A stretch of 64,000 nt of DNA from Ilex aquifolium (Eukaryota > Streptophyta > Magnoliopsida > Aquifoliales > Aquifoliaceae). The DNA lies in the NCBI GenBank assembly GCA_951799425.1, contig OX637393.1, positions 20,687,744-20,751,743 on the forward strand, in the 5' to 3' direction. The notes beneath the pieces are model-generated. The model did no database searches. It was given only the letters and a program-made list of their open reading frames with translations, and had not been told where the DNA came from. Below, piece by piece: positions 46,011 to 56,962 of the stretch. Position 1 is the stretch's first letter, and every line of letters starts with the position of its first letter. The translations under genes were made by a program, and so were the position numbers.

Positions 46011-46360
46011 CCGGTAGGAAGAGATTCTAGGGCTTGACCTACCGATAGGAGTGTAGAAATCTACTGGTAGGAAGAACTTCTATGAATTTACCTGCAGGTA
46101 GAAAGGCAGAAGGTATCAGGACTTCTATTGCGAGACCTACCGCTAGAAGGACAGTAACCTACATGCAAGAAGAACTTCTGTGACCTTACCTACCGGTAGC
46201 AAAGACAGAAGGAACTAGTAGCTCCACTTTTTGTATTGGAACCTACTGGTAGTTTGGGAATCGATTTACCTGTAGAACAGCCTTTTATTTTGGAACCTAT
46301 CGGTGGGGTGGGAATCGACCTACCGGTAGAATAACGTTTTGTTTTGAACCTACCGGTAAT
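46011..46360. repeat. CTACCGGTAG-type palindrome array in chromovirus leader
   Basis: About twelve copies of CCTACCGGTAGG or variants with one to three changes, among them units near 46011, 46039, 46059, 46137, 46192, 46240, 46296, 46320 and 46350. They lie between the PBS and gag. The same palindrome is found in Athila LTRs at 30749, 39175 and 39481. Confidence 0.85.
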
Positions 46361-47692
46361 CAATCTAGAGGCCTTTATGGCGGTGATGAATCCTATGGTT
46401 GTGAACCTGGTTCAGGCAAGCAACAATGTGAGCCAAGGAGGCTCAAGCCACTCACAAAAGTTTAAGGCACAAAAACCACCAACTTTTGAGGGAGGAGCGG
46501 ATCTGATTGTAACCGACCATTGGTTCCTGCAAGTGGATAAGATCTTGGAGGCTATACAGATCACATTAGACACCACTAAGATAAGACTGGCAACATTCCA
46601 GCAAATGGGATAGGCCCATCTATGGTGGACATGGGAAAGAACCTGAAGGGATATTTAGAAGATGACTTTGGAAGAGTTTCGTGAGCTCTTCACAGGCAAG
46701 TATTTTCCATCGGCTCTTTGGCTAGTCAAGGCCCGAGAGTTTTTGGATCTGAAATAATGCAGGATGACGTTCATGTAATACGTGGCCAAGTTCACTCAAT
46801 TTGCATGCTTTGTCAATGATTATGTGGCCACAGATTTGGCCAAGGTACAATGGTTCGAGGATGGCTTGAAGTTGTCCATCTGGGGGAAGATCGTTGGCAG
46901 TAGGTAACATGACCTTGATGAGATGGTTGAGACATCCATGGCCATCGAGAGAAAGGTCGACTATTCTAAAAGCATCCAGGAGGCCGGAGCCAAAGACAAG
47001 AAAAAGGATGATCAATCCTCCACCACCAGTTAAGGAAGGAAACAAAGGACCTCTATATAATAAGGGTCTCAAGAGCAAGGCCGAGTTTATCAAGGTCAAG
47101 GCCATGGTCAATCTTCCCAGGGTGGGAGAAATTTCAAAAACACGCAACAAGAGGGCCAAAAGACATGTTACATATGTCATCAACCAGGCCATTTGAAGTG
47201 GGATTATCCTCAAAGGAAGTGATCCCAGAGCTACAGGGATTTAGAATCCCAGTAATTAGTAGGGCCTCCACAACAAATTTATTATTCCTCCCAATCCCAC
47301 TATGGGCTAGGAAAATCAATTCCAGTTCTAGGGTGCTATATGAGCCCCTACTACTTCATGAGCGGGGACTTCACAATCAGACAAGATGGGCCAAGGTGTG
47401 GACCGAGGCAGGTGATGGGGTTTTCAGGCAGGGACTTCAAGGGCTTAGGGGTGAGTCTTCGCCATCACACCACATACTAAGCTAGTAGATCAGTCGGTGA
47501 TCCAGGGTACATTCCTTATCTCTAGATTGTGGACTAGAGTATTGTTTGATTTTGGTACATCACATTCTTTTATTGCTGCATCATGAGTACGAGACTTGGG
47601 CTTAGAGGTCGAGACTCTAGAGGAACCATTGTATATGAGTTCACCCCTAGGAGCATGAGTTTATATAGAGCGGATATTTCAGGGTTAGGAGT
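46361..47692 (+). pseudogene. Chromovirus gag-protease relic
   Basis: Frames with several stops read as Tekay-type Gag: KPPTFEGGADLIVTDHWF, then TLEEFRELFTGKYFP, an acidic/basic tail, and the zinc knuckle CYICHQPGHLKWDY, in which the last Cys is Tyr. Protease follows near 47545 (VLFDFGTSHSFIAA, where active elements have DSGASHSFI). It is cut at 47693. Stops at about 46610, 46760, 46905 and 47030 make it inactive. Confidence 0.8.
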
Positions 47693-48122
47693 TGATTAAC
47701 CCTAAAAAGAGTGTAATTGAATCTGGATTTAGGGTTAATTGTGTGCGTGAATTAGTTTAAAATGACTATGTTATAAAGTATTAGGGTTAGTGCGTAATTT
47801 GTGCATTTTGCAGTGTTTCAAGCGGAAATACAGAAATTCAGGAGTATCAAAGTGTAAAGGCTAAATAAAGAAAGGGAAGCAAGTGAAATTAAGAAGTCAA
47901 ACAAGGAGGCTGCCAAGCAGGGAAACCAGAGAATTGCCACCATCTGGACGGTGGTGATGGCGTCCAAACGGTGCTTAAACCGCCTCAACTCTCTCTCCTC
48001 TCCCGTTGGTCCATTCAAGCAACACAAGCACCCCATTAGTCAGCTAGGGTGCTTGCCGCCTTACAACCCTCTACCGGTGCCTATAAATAGCCCTCCTCAT
48101 CTCATTTTTCAGGGGAGGTCAC
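47693..48122 (+). repeat. U3 fragment of an unassigned LTR
   Basis: Starts TGATTAACCCT and has a TATA box, CTATAAATAG, at 48081-48090, with ACGGTG/CGTCCAAACGG repeats about 130 bp upstream. The layout of palindrome-like motifs then TATA resembles the E4 LTR. It is cut at 48123 by E4. Confidence 0.45.
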
Positions 48123-48307
48123 TGATCAGCACTTAAAATTAGCATATTACTATGCCATTTTAAGACTAATTGTACTTTGATGGAGTTTAAGTGATGTCAT
48201 TTCAGGCCCTAAACTGGACAAGGACCCAAGAACAACAAGTACCACACTTGGATGCAACACCAGCACATTAGAGCCCAAAATTGGAGAAGCTTGGAGAACA
48301 GCCAGAC

Positions 48308-48651
48308 CGTTCGAACGCCAACTCACGTTCGAACGTCCACATTACACTATAGCAGACTCAACTGCTAAGAGAAGGCGTGTTGCAGTAAGGAAAGAAGACT
48401 GAAGCTCTGAAGCACTTGAGTGTCACGTTCGAACGTGCACTTGAGTTGATTGAAGACCAGACTACTGCATAGAGGTGGAACTGAACTTCACAGAAGACCA
48501 ACAGACCACTCGAGTGAAAGGGTCAGAACACATCTGGCGTTCGAACGCCCTTAGTGCAAAAATAGAAGACACGTTCGAACGGCAACCAACGTTTGAACGC
48601 CCTTAGTACAAAAACAGAAACAACGTTCGAACGCCAACTCACGTTCGAACG
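48308..48651. repeat. CGTTCGAACG cluster, E4 LTR
   Basis: Units start at 48308/48326, 48426, 48538, 48572/48590 (second with one mismatch) and 48624/48642. All three clear pairs have 18 bp spacing. Confidence 0.93.
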
Positions 48652-48744
48652 TTCTCCACAGACTGGCAGCAGAGTGGTTGGCTTTTCACTTGGACTTGGG
48701 CGGCAAACACTATTCCTTCACCTCCTCTTGTCTCCTCCTCTTGC

Positions 48745-48754
48745 CTATAAATAC
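48745..48754 (+). promoter_or_regulatory. E4 LTR TATA box
   Basis: CTATAAATAC, 94 bp after the last palindrome. E5 keeps the same TATA in both LTRs (about 52922 and, as TATGAATAC, 60564, minus strand). Confidence 0.65.
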
Positions 48755-50045
48755 TCCCCTTGTTGGAGAGCTACGGGAGCCAAGTAGGAAAGTTGATGGA
48801 GGCTTAGACTCCCACTCACATTGTAGATTTAGCTTATTTTCCTTGTATGAAGTCTTTATCTTAGAGATTAGTTTGGCTTTAGTCCAACATCTCTTGCTTG
48901 TTATAAAAGTAGTTTTATGCTTATGCTTTCATTTTACATTCATAGAAGAGAGATAGTTCATCTTTTGGTTGAGTAAGCAACCCTCCAATTCTTGGTTGAG
49001 GAAGCCACCCTCCAAATGTGACTAGCTTTCTTCTACTTTTATTGTTCATGCATTTCACTTCCATTGCTTGAGCTTCTTTCTTTCTTAGAAGAGTGAAACT
49101 CTTCCACTTTTCTAGAGCTTTACCAAAGCCGTGAAGGGTGGAACGTGATTCACCCATTCTTTGTTAAAGATTGGCTCCGTGTTTTTTGTTACTTTATCTT
49201 TTAAGTTCTCTACTTGGAGGGATGAGCATCACTCACTTTTCTAGCTTTACCCAAGTCATGAAGAGTGAGTAGTTTCTCATTCAGTCTTTAGTAAGAGGAG
49301 AAGGTCATGTATAAGTTATCCGGGAATCATATTTGTGCATTGTTTTTATGCTTAATGTTTATTTCTTCTTGTTATTGGATGATTGATTGCATCTAGCAAA
49401 GCTAAGGTACTTTGTATAACTGTGGGTTCTTTCTATGACACGGATGACTCTTGCATAGAAAGACTCATCAGTTCAAGGCAAGTACCCCGGCTAGATCCTC
49501 ATGACTACCCTTCAATCCTCCCCCTTATTGTACTTCATTTAAAGAATGGAATATTAATATCATGATTGGATGTCTTGTAGAAACACTTGCTTGTTTGTAG
49601 ACGGGTTAAGTCTCGGCACAGACAATTCTTGTAAACTTCTAGAAAGACATCGGAATCATGTTCTTAATTCTCACAATCCATCTTTATCTTCCGGTTAACT
49701 TGTTGTTGACACGGGAGTTAATTGAGTTATCAAGCACAATTATGACAAACCGGATAACTAACTACATGTCCAGATCCTTGCACTAAAGAGTGACTCTTTT
49801 TAATTAGCACTTATCTCCTGTTTTGTTAAGAAAATCCTCTTGGAAAGAATCTTATATTCTGTCCAGGAAAACTCATATCTCACAGCAAATCTCAAGGGTT
49901 ACAATCAATAGGTCTCTACCACTGCTTACCTCAGAAATATCAACAAAAGTTCCCTGTGGAATCGACTCCGGACTCAAACCGGATTATTACTACAGCTTGA
50001 CTGCATGCACTTGGGTGTATACATTTCGGTTCAAGACCAAGTTTT

Positions 50046-50062
50046 TGGCGCCGTTGTTGGGG
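50046..50062 (+). other. E4 primer-binding site, tRNA-Asp
   Basis: TGGCGCCGTTGTTGGGG: two adjacent C-to-T changes from the perfect complement. Confidence 0.85.
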
Positions 50063-50159
50063 AACCTTTAAAAGGTGTTTTAAGGTGAAAGGTAAAAAGA
50101 CCTTCAACCGTTGTGTATATTCTTTGGTTTACTGTAAATAACTTTATTTTATTTTCTTT

Positions 50160-51634
50160 ATGACTGAGGGCACTCCTCACTTCCAAAATTTGCCGGCAGA
50201 ATCGTGTGAGTCCGTGAACCAGCCTGAACCAAATTCACCTAGATCAGTAGCAGACTCTTGTGAGGGTAGTATGGCAAATAATGAAAGAAATGGAGAAGCC
50301 CCTATGAGAGAGGAGGAGGTCCCTAACATCCGAACTTTGCGGGATTACTTAAATCCCACAAGAAATAGTGTCCCCTCTTGTTTTATTTTTCCTGAAAATG
50401 CTCCCCTCTTTACTATAAAGCCGGGGATAGTGCAGTTAGTACCCGTGTTTCATGGATTGGATGCAGAAAATCCATATCTGCATATAAAAGATTTTGAGGA
50501 AGTGTGTGGAACATTTCAAGACAATTCTGAATTGGCCAAGATGAAACTGTTTTATTTCTCCTTGAGGGATAGAGCCAAACAATGGTTAAATTCTTTAAAA
50601 GCTTTTTCAATACCCAATTGGCAAGCATTACAAAATGAATTTTTTAGAAAGTTTTTTCCACTACACCGCACAAATGCACTAAAAAGGCAAATCATGAATT
50701 TTGCGGTTAAAGAAGGAGAAACTTTTTATCAAAGTTGGGAGAGATTCAAAGATATGCTCCAATCCTGCCCACATCATGCTTTTGAAAATTGGACTTTGGT
50801 AGGATTTTTCTATGACCCTTTACCCTCTAGACTACGTCAGTTTGTCGAAATGATGGCCCAAAGAGAATTCATGGGAAAAAGTCCGGAGGTGGCATTCAAT
50901 TTTTTCGACACCATATCTGACAGTTCTCAGATGTGGGACTCAGCCTCCCCTACCATTGTAGAAGCCAGACCATCTAATTCCCAAGGAGGAAAATATGTCT
51001 TGAGAGAGGATGATGACTTGAGAGCAAAAATGTCCACATTGTCTCGAAAGCTTGAAGCTTTAGAGATGAAGAAAGTCCATCAAGTTGATGTTAGCCCTTC
51101 CACCGAGCAAGTGTGTGGAATCTGTGCGCTAACAGGACACCCTACTGGGGAGTGTCCCACCATCCCAGCATTCAAAGAAGTCTTGTTCGAACAAACACAT
51201 GCAGTTTCCAACATCAACAAGCCCTACTCCAACCCATATTCTGAAATATACAATCCAGGGTGGCGAAACCACCCTAACTTCAGTTGGAAGAACACACAAC
51301 CAATACCCATGAACCAACAACAAGGGCCATACCCACCACCCCAAGGACCTCCTGCATATGAACCATATCAACCACCACAAAAGAGGAACCTTGAGGACAC
51401 ACTGAATCAGTTCATGCAAAGCCAAATGAATTATAACAATAATTCCACACAGGCTTTCACTGATTTCAAAACCCAGACCACTCAATCTTTTGAGGATCTT
51501 AAAAGTCACATCCAAAAGTTGACTCAATCCATGGTCATACACGAAAAAGGCAAGTTTCTTGCCCAACCAAAGCAACCACAAGGCCAATTCCATGTAGGGA
51601 ACCCTTCAACAACAGGAAACACCCAAGACCCAAG
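50160..51634 (+). pseudogene. Athila Gag of E4, interrupted by E5
   Basis: About 491 codons open from ATG 50160. Residues 1-80 are acidic and Ser/Asn-rich. A retrotransposon Gag capsid-like domain spans about 95-260 (FHGLDAENPYLHIKDF, LRDRAKQWLNSL, NEFFRKFFP, GETFYQSWERF). A zinc knuckle C319-C322-H327-C332 follows, then a Pro/Gln-rich tail. The frame then runs into E5 LTR sequence and stops 67 bases later. The rest of gag and pol resumes at 61206, but at the CCAAG duplication the two halves are in different frames, so a further indel exists besides the insertion. Gag would assemble the virus-like particle. Confidence 0.88.
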
Positions 51635-53575
51635 TGATGCTTGTTCCGAAATGTGTACACCCAAGTGCAGGCGGTCAAGCTGTAGTAATAATCCGGTTTG
51701 AGTCCGGAGTCGAATCCACAGGGAACTTTTGTTGATATTTCTGAGGTGAGCAGTGGTAGAGACCTATTGATTGTAACCTTTGAGATTTGCTGTGAGATAT
51801 GAGTTTTTCTGGCCAGAATATAAGATTCTTTCCAGGAAGATTTTCTTAACAAAATAGGTGCTAATAAAAAAAAGTCACTCTTTAGTGCAAGGATCTGGAC
51901 ATGTAGCTAGTTATCCGGTTTGTCATAATTGTGCTTGATAACTCAATTAACTCCCGTTTCAACAGCAAGTTAATCGGAAGATAAAGATGGATTATGAGAA
52001 TTAAGAACATGATTCTGATGTCTTTCTAGAAGTTTACAAGAATTGCCTGTGCCGAGACTTAACCCGTCTACAAACAAGCAAGTGTTTCTACAAGACATCC
52101 AATCATGATATTAATATTCCATTCTTTAAATGAAGTACAATAAGGAGGAAGATTGAGGGGTAGTCATGAGGATCTAGCCGGGGTACTTGCCTTGAACTGA
52201 TGAGTCTTTCTATGCAAGAGTCATCCGTGTCATAGAAAGAACCCACAATTATACAAAGTACCCTAGCTTTGCTAGATGCAATCAATCATCCAATAACAAG
52301 AAGAAATAAGCGTTAAGCATAGAAACATTGCACAAATATGATTCCCGGATAACTTATACATGCTCTTCTCCTCTTACTAAAGAGTGAATGAGAAACTACT
52401 GACTCTTCATGGCTTAGGTAAAGCTAGAAAAGTGAGTGATGCTCATCCCTCCAAGTAGAGAGCTTATAAGATAAAGTAACAACAAATGCGTAGCCAATCT
52501 TTAACAAAGAATGGGTGAATCACATTCCACCCTTCACGGCTTTGGTAAAGCTCTAGAAAAGTGTAAGAGTTTCACTCTTCTAAGAAAGAAAGAAGCGCAA
52601 GCAATGGAAGTGAAATGTATGAACAATAAAAGTAGAAGAAAGCTAGTCACATTTGGAGGGTGGCTTCCTCAACCAAGAATTGGAGGGTTGCTTCCTCAAC
52701 CAAAAGGTGAGCTATCTCTCTTCTATGCATGAAAAATGAAAGCATAAACATAAAACTACTGTTATAACAAGCAAGAGATGTTGGACTAAAGCCAAACTAA
52801 TCTCTAAAATAAAGACTTCATACAAAGGAAATGAGCTAAATCTACATTGAGAGTGGGAGTCTAAGCCTCCATCAACTTTCCTACTTCCTACTTGGCTCTC
52901 ATAACTCTCCAACAAGGGGAGTATTTATAGGCAAGAGGAGGAGACAAGGGGGGGGGGGGTGAAGGAATAGTGTTTGCCACCCAAGTCCAAGTGAACAGTC
53001 AACAACTCTGCTGCCAGTCTGTGAATAACGTTCGAACGTGAGTTGGCGTTCGAACGTTCTTTCTGTTTTTGCACTAAGGGCGTTCGAACGTTTACTGTCG
53101 TTCGAACGTTTCTTCTGTTTTTGCACTGAGGGCGTTCGAACGCCAGATTTGCTTTGACCCTATCACTCGAGTAGTCTGGTGGTCTTCTGTGAGGGTCAGT
53201 TCCAACTCTTTGCAGTGGTCTGGTCTTCCATCAACTCAAGTGTACGTTCGAACGTGAGTTGGCGTTCGAACGTGACACTCAAGTGCTTCAGAGCTCCAGT
53301 CTTCTTTCCTAACTGCAACACGCCTTCTCTTCAGCAGTTGAGTCTGCTACAGTGCAATGTGGACGTTCGAACGTGATTTGGCGTTCGAACGTTCTGGCTG
53401 TGCTCCAAGCTTTTCCAATTTTGGCCCTAATGTGCTGGTGCTGCATCCAAGTGTGGTACTTGTTGTTCTTGGGTCCTTGTTCAATTTAGGGCCTGAAATG
53501 ACATCACTTAAACTCCATTAAAGTACAATTAGTCTTAAAATGTCATAATAACATGTCAATTTTAAGTACTAATCA
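51635..53575 (-). repeat. E5 3' LTR (1941 bp)
   Basis: Minus strand TGATTAGTACTT...AAGCATCA. Very similar to the other E5 LTR, but with one more palindrome unit. It contains a run of eleven G at about 52950-52960. Confidence 0.93.
53029..53391. repeat. CGTTCGAACG cluster, E5 3' LTR
   Basis: Nine perfect units at 53029/53047, 53081/53099, 53133, 53245/53263 and 53364/53382; all four pairs have 18 bp spacing. Confidence 0.95.
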
Positions 53576-55387
53576 CACTCACCAACCTAAATATTGCTAG
53601 TCTCTAATAATACGAAAAAGAAAAATCTACTCCTAATGCCATTTTCGTAGGTCATCCGGTTGCATTTAGCTTATGCAACAAGCCGTTGAACCACTAGGTT
53701 TACCCTAGCGGACGAGTGTTGTCTCGTGAGGGTTTCCAGGGAAGCTACCCACAAACTTCAGTCGAACAGATGTGCATAGGAGAGTGCTGACTAAAGTAAA
53801 TTAGCTTCATGGTCGTTGAGACACCAAATTCTCAATTTTGACTTATGTCTCACACGTCCTTATTTCACAGGTATTCATTCTATGCAAAAATTATCATTTG
53901 TTACATTGGTATTTGAAATTCTCAATGCAGTAGGAATGATCATTCAAGCAACCGAAATTGTTGTGTAACAAATACTCCCTTTTATCACCTTCCATGGATA
54001 GTTTCGATTTCACAAACCTCACATAGTATACCCTCAGCAAAAGTTCACTCTGATTATAGTGACTTGTTTCTCACAGATCATGTGATCAGAAGATGGTCAA
54101 TCGAAAAATCACATGCACAATTTAGGAAAGGAGTGAAATTTTTAAGAAGCAACTACTTATGTTTGGCATAACCTCATGAAAGAATATTAACGTAATTAAA
54201 AGGAATGCTATTTACCATATCCCAATTGTGATTATCAACACATGCATGTAACAGACTTGAGATCAAATAGGGCTTTTCATAGGTTGTAGCGTGGCCAGAG
54301 GTCTGTGGCTAACAAAACGACGTCAGGGATTTTCAAAAGCTATCTTCTGTTTACGTATTGTAGCACACCTTTTTCTAACTTCTTGATATTTTGCCAAGAG
54401 ATGACATTTCTTTCATTTTTCTCATTTTTCACTTTCTTAGCAAGCTCTTGCCTTTTTGCTTCTTGTTTTGTTTCAATTGTTCCAATCAACTCTTCTTGGA
54501 TGATAATCTCGAATGCTTCTTTTTCTTTTTATGTATCATCTTATAAAGAGGATGTAAGAAAATTAGATAGCCAAGGTATGTCAAGTATGTTTTCCTGTGG
54601 ATTGGTAATCATATAGGTTTATCAAAGAAAAATTTATACATTGATGGCTCAAACATGGCTAACGAGGGATAAATTTTGTCAAAGAAAGGTCTAAGGCTCA
54701 ATATTATATCAAAGATGGCCTAAGATCATTTCTCAAGCATGTGCACATGTATGTGTCGTATGCGATGGTTCCTTGTGGGATATGTCAATAGATCACTTTT
54801 AAGTGCGTCAATCAAAGCAAGGTTAATGAGATCATTCAAAAATTGAGAGTGAACATAATTTACTTGAGTAAACATTGATTGTCTCTCAAAAGCATCGTTA
54901 GGTTTGAAACTCACCCTGGTGTTCTTTGTTATCTCCACTATGTATGTCGGGTTTTCTAGGGGGTATTGGTTATATACCAATTCCATTTTCGAGTCAGATC
55001 CTCTTGTACCTTTAAAATTAAAAATATCGATGTACATATGACAATTTAAGTATAGAGAGAATACCAATTTTTTTCAAGAAATGTGGTTTTAAGTCTCGGT
55101 TGATAAATGGAGGTGTCAAACTGATCATGTGCAAATTTACTCTAGCGAACATTCTTAATATCCACATTTGTTCCATCACCTTTTAATTTTTATGCTAAAT
55201 CTACAAATGCATTAAAACAAATAAAAGTGATAAATGGAACCATTCATTTCAAAATATCATCTTTTAATATCAACGGTTCGATTCATTCACAATTGCACAA
55301 AAACTTACAACTATCAAAGAAGAAATTCATAAAAAGAAGCACTTTAAACAAACATAAAAACAAGAACAAGAACATAAATCCTCTCTC
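53576..55387 (-). other. Non-coding region of E5 between env-position ORF and 3' LTR
   Basis: No credible ORF. Blocks such as GATGGCCTAAGATCAT and GGCTCAA correspond in reverse to the 1.7 kb non-coding region of E1-E3. Next to the LTR the PPT has decayed to AGGTTGGTGAGTG. ORF-like stretches at 54305-54616 and 54726-55067 are not recognisable. Confidence 0.6.
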
Positions 55388-56164
55388 TCACTCTCCTCCT
55401 TGTGCACCATCTCCTCCATGTCCACCATGTCCACCCCTCAAAAGCCTAAGGATCTCATCCTGCTTAGCTTCAATGCTAAGCATGACGTCCAATAAGGAGC
55501 GTCGGGTGCTGGTGCTAGTGCTGGTGCTGGTGCTAGGTCCCGCCTCTGCTGGCTGATCTCCCTCTCTCTCCATCTCTCTCTCCATCTCATCAAGCTCCTC
55601 TTGTACCTCATCCACTCCGCGGGCCGGGGGCTCTTCTTGCCTAAAAAATCTCCTCCCTGCCCATGAAAAGTCAGCTACCCCCGTCAATTCCTTTCCCACC
55701 ACATTCATTGCTATGTCCTTCTTTGGGGGGTAGGTAGGGTTTTGCACTCGAGGTATTTCCTCTCTTATTTCAATGATGTATGTTTCATCCACGTCAATGT
55801 GGGTACCCCTAACATATGTCCGGATTGCGCCGTTGATGATCTCAGCGTTGGAGTAAAACTCCCGCACCAAGTCAACAACGGCGTCTCCACGATTCCTCAA
55901 ATACCAGACCCACTCCCTCCTTTCCATCTCTGCAAAGATCCCCAACTCCGCAAAATCAGCCAAAATCACATCTCTTTCACAAACAATGGCTTTGTTTTGG
56001 TAGAAATTTTCAAACCTGTCTGCTTTTAGAGCTGTGAGAAACCGAGTCTTGTCGTATCTCCTTGTGAGTGCTGGCATTCCTTCTCTCACCTCCACCACTT
56101 CTTCGACAAAATTTGGCTCTTGGGTGTTTGGGTTCTTCCTGGCAGGAAGTTTGACTCTTGGCAT
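55388..56164 (-). CDS. Env-position ORF of E5, intact
   Basis: A 258-residue protein from ATG 56164 (begins MPRVKLPARK); the frame is open further upstream, but only from a TTG and across the TATA box and a palindrome, so I prefer this ATG. It has a basic start, a central domain with VVDLVREFYSNAE and YVRGTHIDVDE, matching LVREFY and RG-V-V of the E2 ORF, then an acidic EELDEMEREMERE helix (likely coiled coil), a Ser-Thr repeat, and a Gly/His-rich C-terminus. The central part resembles the plant 'putative plant transposon protein' domain. No signal peptide or membrane span is visible, so Env activity is unlikely. It is intact although gag of the same element has frameshifts and a stop. A dedicated upstream promoter is suggested by the TATA box at 56371-56382. 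Confidence 0.7.
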   Translation of the reverse strand: MPRVKLPARKNPNTQEPNFVEEVVEVREGMPALTRRYDKTRFLTALKADRFENFYQNKAIVCERDVILADFAELGIFAEMERREWVWYLRNRGDAVVDLVREFYSNAEIINGAIRTYVRGTHIDVDETYIIEIREEIPRVQNPTYPPKKDIAMNVVGKELTGVADFSWAGRRFFRQEEPPARGVDEVQEELDEMEREMEREGDQPAEAGPSTSTSTSTSTRRSLLDVMLSIEAKQDEILRLLRGGHGGHGGDGAQGGE

Positions 56165-56370
56165 TTTTTCGGTTTTTGAGTTGGAGGGTTTTGAAATCTT
56201 TGATTTCTTTGTGAAAATGGATCTTCTTGAAGTGGCAAATGTCTTGGGAGGGTTGATTTTTGGTGAAGATGGAGAATGGTTGGGGTTTTGGGATCTGGGT
56301 AGTGAAGAGTCTCCAAGGTTTTTCGGGTTTTCAGAAGTTTTGGAGGGTTTTGAAATGAAGAAGACGAGCC

Positions 56371-56382
56371 GGGCTTTTATAG
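56371..56382 (-). promoter_or_regulatory. Internal TATA box upstream of env-position ORF
   Basis: The minus strand reads CTATAAAAGCCC, a strong plant TATA match. It lies about 210 bp upstream of the ORF start and 13 bp downstream of the nearest TTCGAA palindrome. The same order occurs in the LTR of E4. Confidence 0.65.
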
Positions 56383-56394
56383 CCTGAGTCGTAA

Positions 56395-56693
56395 CATTCG
56401 AACGTTTGTGATGTTCGAACGTGGATAGAAGGATTTTAAACAGACCGTTCGAACGTGGTATGGCGTTCAAACGTGGTGAGCTCCCAGTACTTTTGTGTTC
56501 TTTCAGAGGCCAAAGTACTATAAGTTCTCTTCGTTCGAACGTTCTTTTGGCGTTCGAACGTTAATCTCGTTTGAACGGTCTATTGGCGTTCGAACGGACT
56601 GAGCTCCCAGTACTTTTAAGTTCCAGAAGAAGCTTCATCAGAGGCTGAGTACTGTAAGCAGTCAACGTTCGAACGTTACCTAACGTTCGAACG
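56395..56693. repeat. Internal TTCGAA palindrome cluster of E5
   Basis: Ten units, several with one mismatch, in five pairs: 56395/56412 (17 bp), 56446/56464 (18), 56532/56551 (19), 56568/56587 (19) and 56666/56684 (18). Same palindrome type as in the LTRs of E5, but the intervening sequence differs, so it is not an LTR fragment. Confidence 0.93.
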
Positions 56694-56962
56694 TTGAACC
56701 AAAATTAAAGTTTTTCTCTACTACACTATATACAATCAAAGAAAACAAAACACACAAATTTAAATCAAGAAAAACTAAGGCGTCTCAGGATGAACCCCTA
56801 CCCACGCTTCAGGTTGGTATTTTGGGGCATTCCTTACTCGGCCCATATTTTCATTTCAGTCAAAAGAATTTATACAAAATGATTTTTACACTTTTTACAA
56901 CAAATTCGGACCTTTGGCATTCACTCCCCCAACAAAAGTACAAATTTCCTACAGAAAATTAT

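Larger units (their letters stand above)
48123..50039 (+). repeat. E4 5' LTR (1917 bp)
   Basis: TGATCAGCAC...TTCAAGACCA, seven bases before the PBS. Related to the E5 LTRs and to the solo LTR 18224-20028. U3 contains eight TTCGAA palindromes, then a TATA box. Confidence 0.93.

Noticed and set aside
46722..47213. 163-codon minus-strand ORF
   Set aside because: It is antisense to the chromovirus gag relic, which accounts for the sequence, and has no protein features of its own.
51635..51701. Apparent C-terminus of E4 Gag (SDACSEMCTPKCRRSS)
   Set aside because: These codons are E5 LTR sequence beyond the target-site duplication, read through by chance.
56165..56470. N-terminal extension of the E5 env-position ORF by 102 codons
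   Set aside because: It begins with TTG and covers the TATA box and a palindrome; the ATG at 56164 gives an MPRVK start comparable to MARTK in E2.
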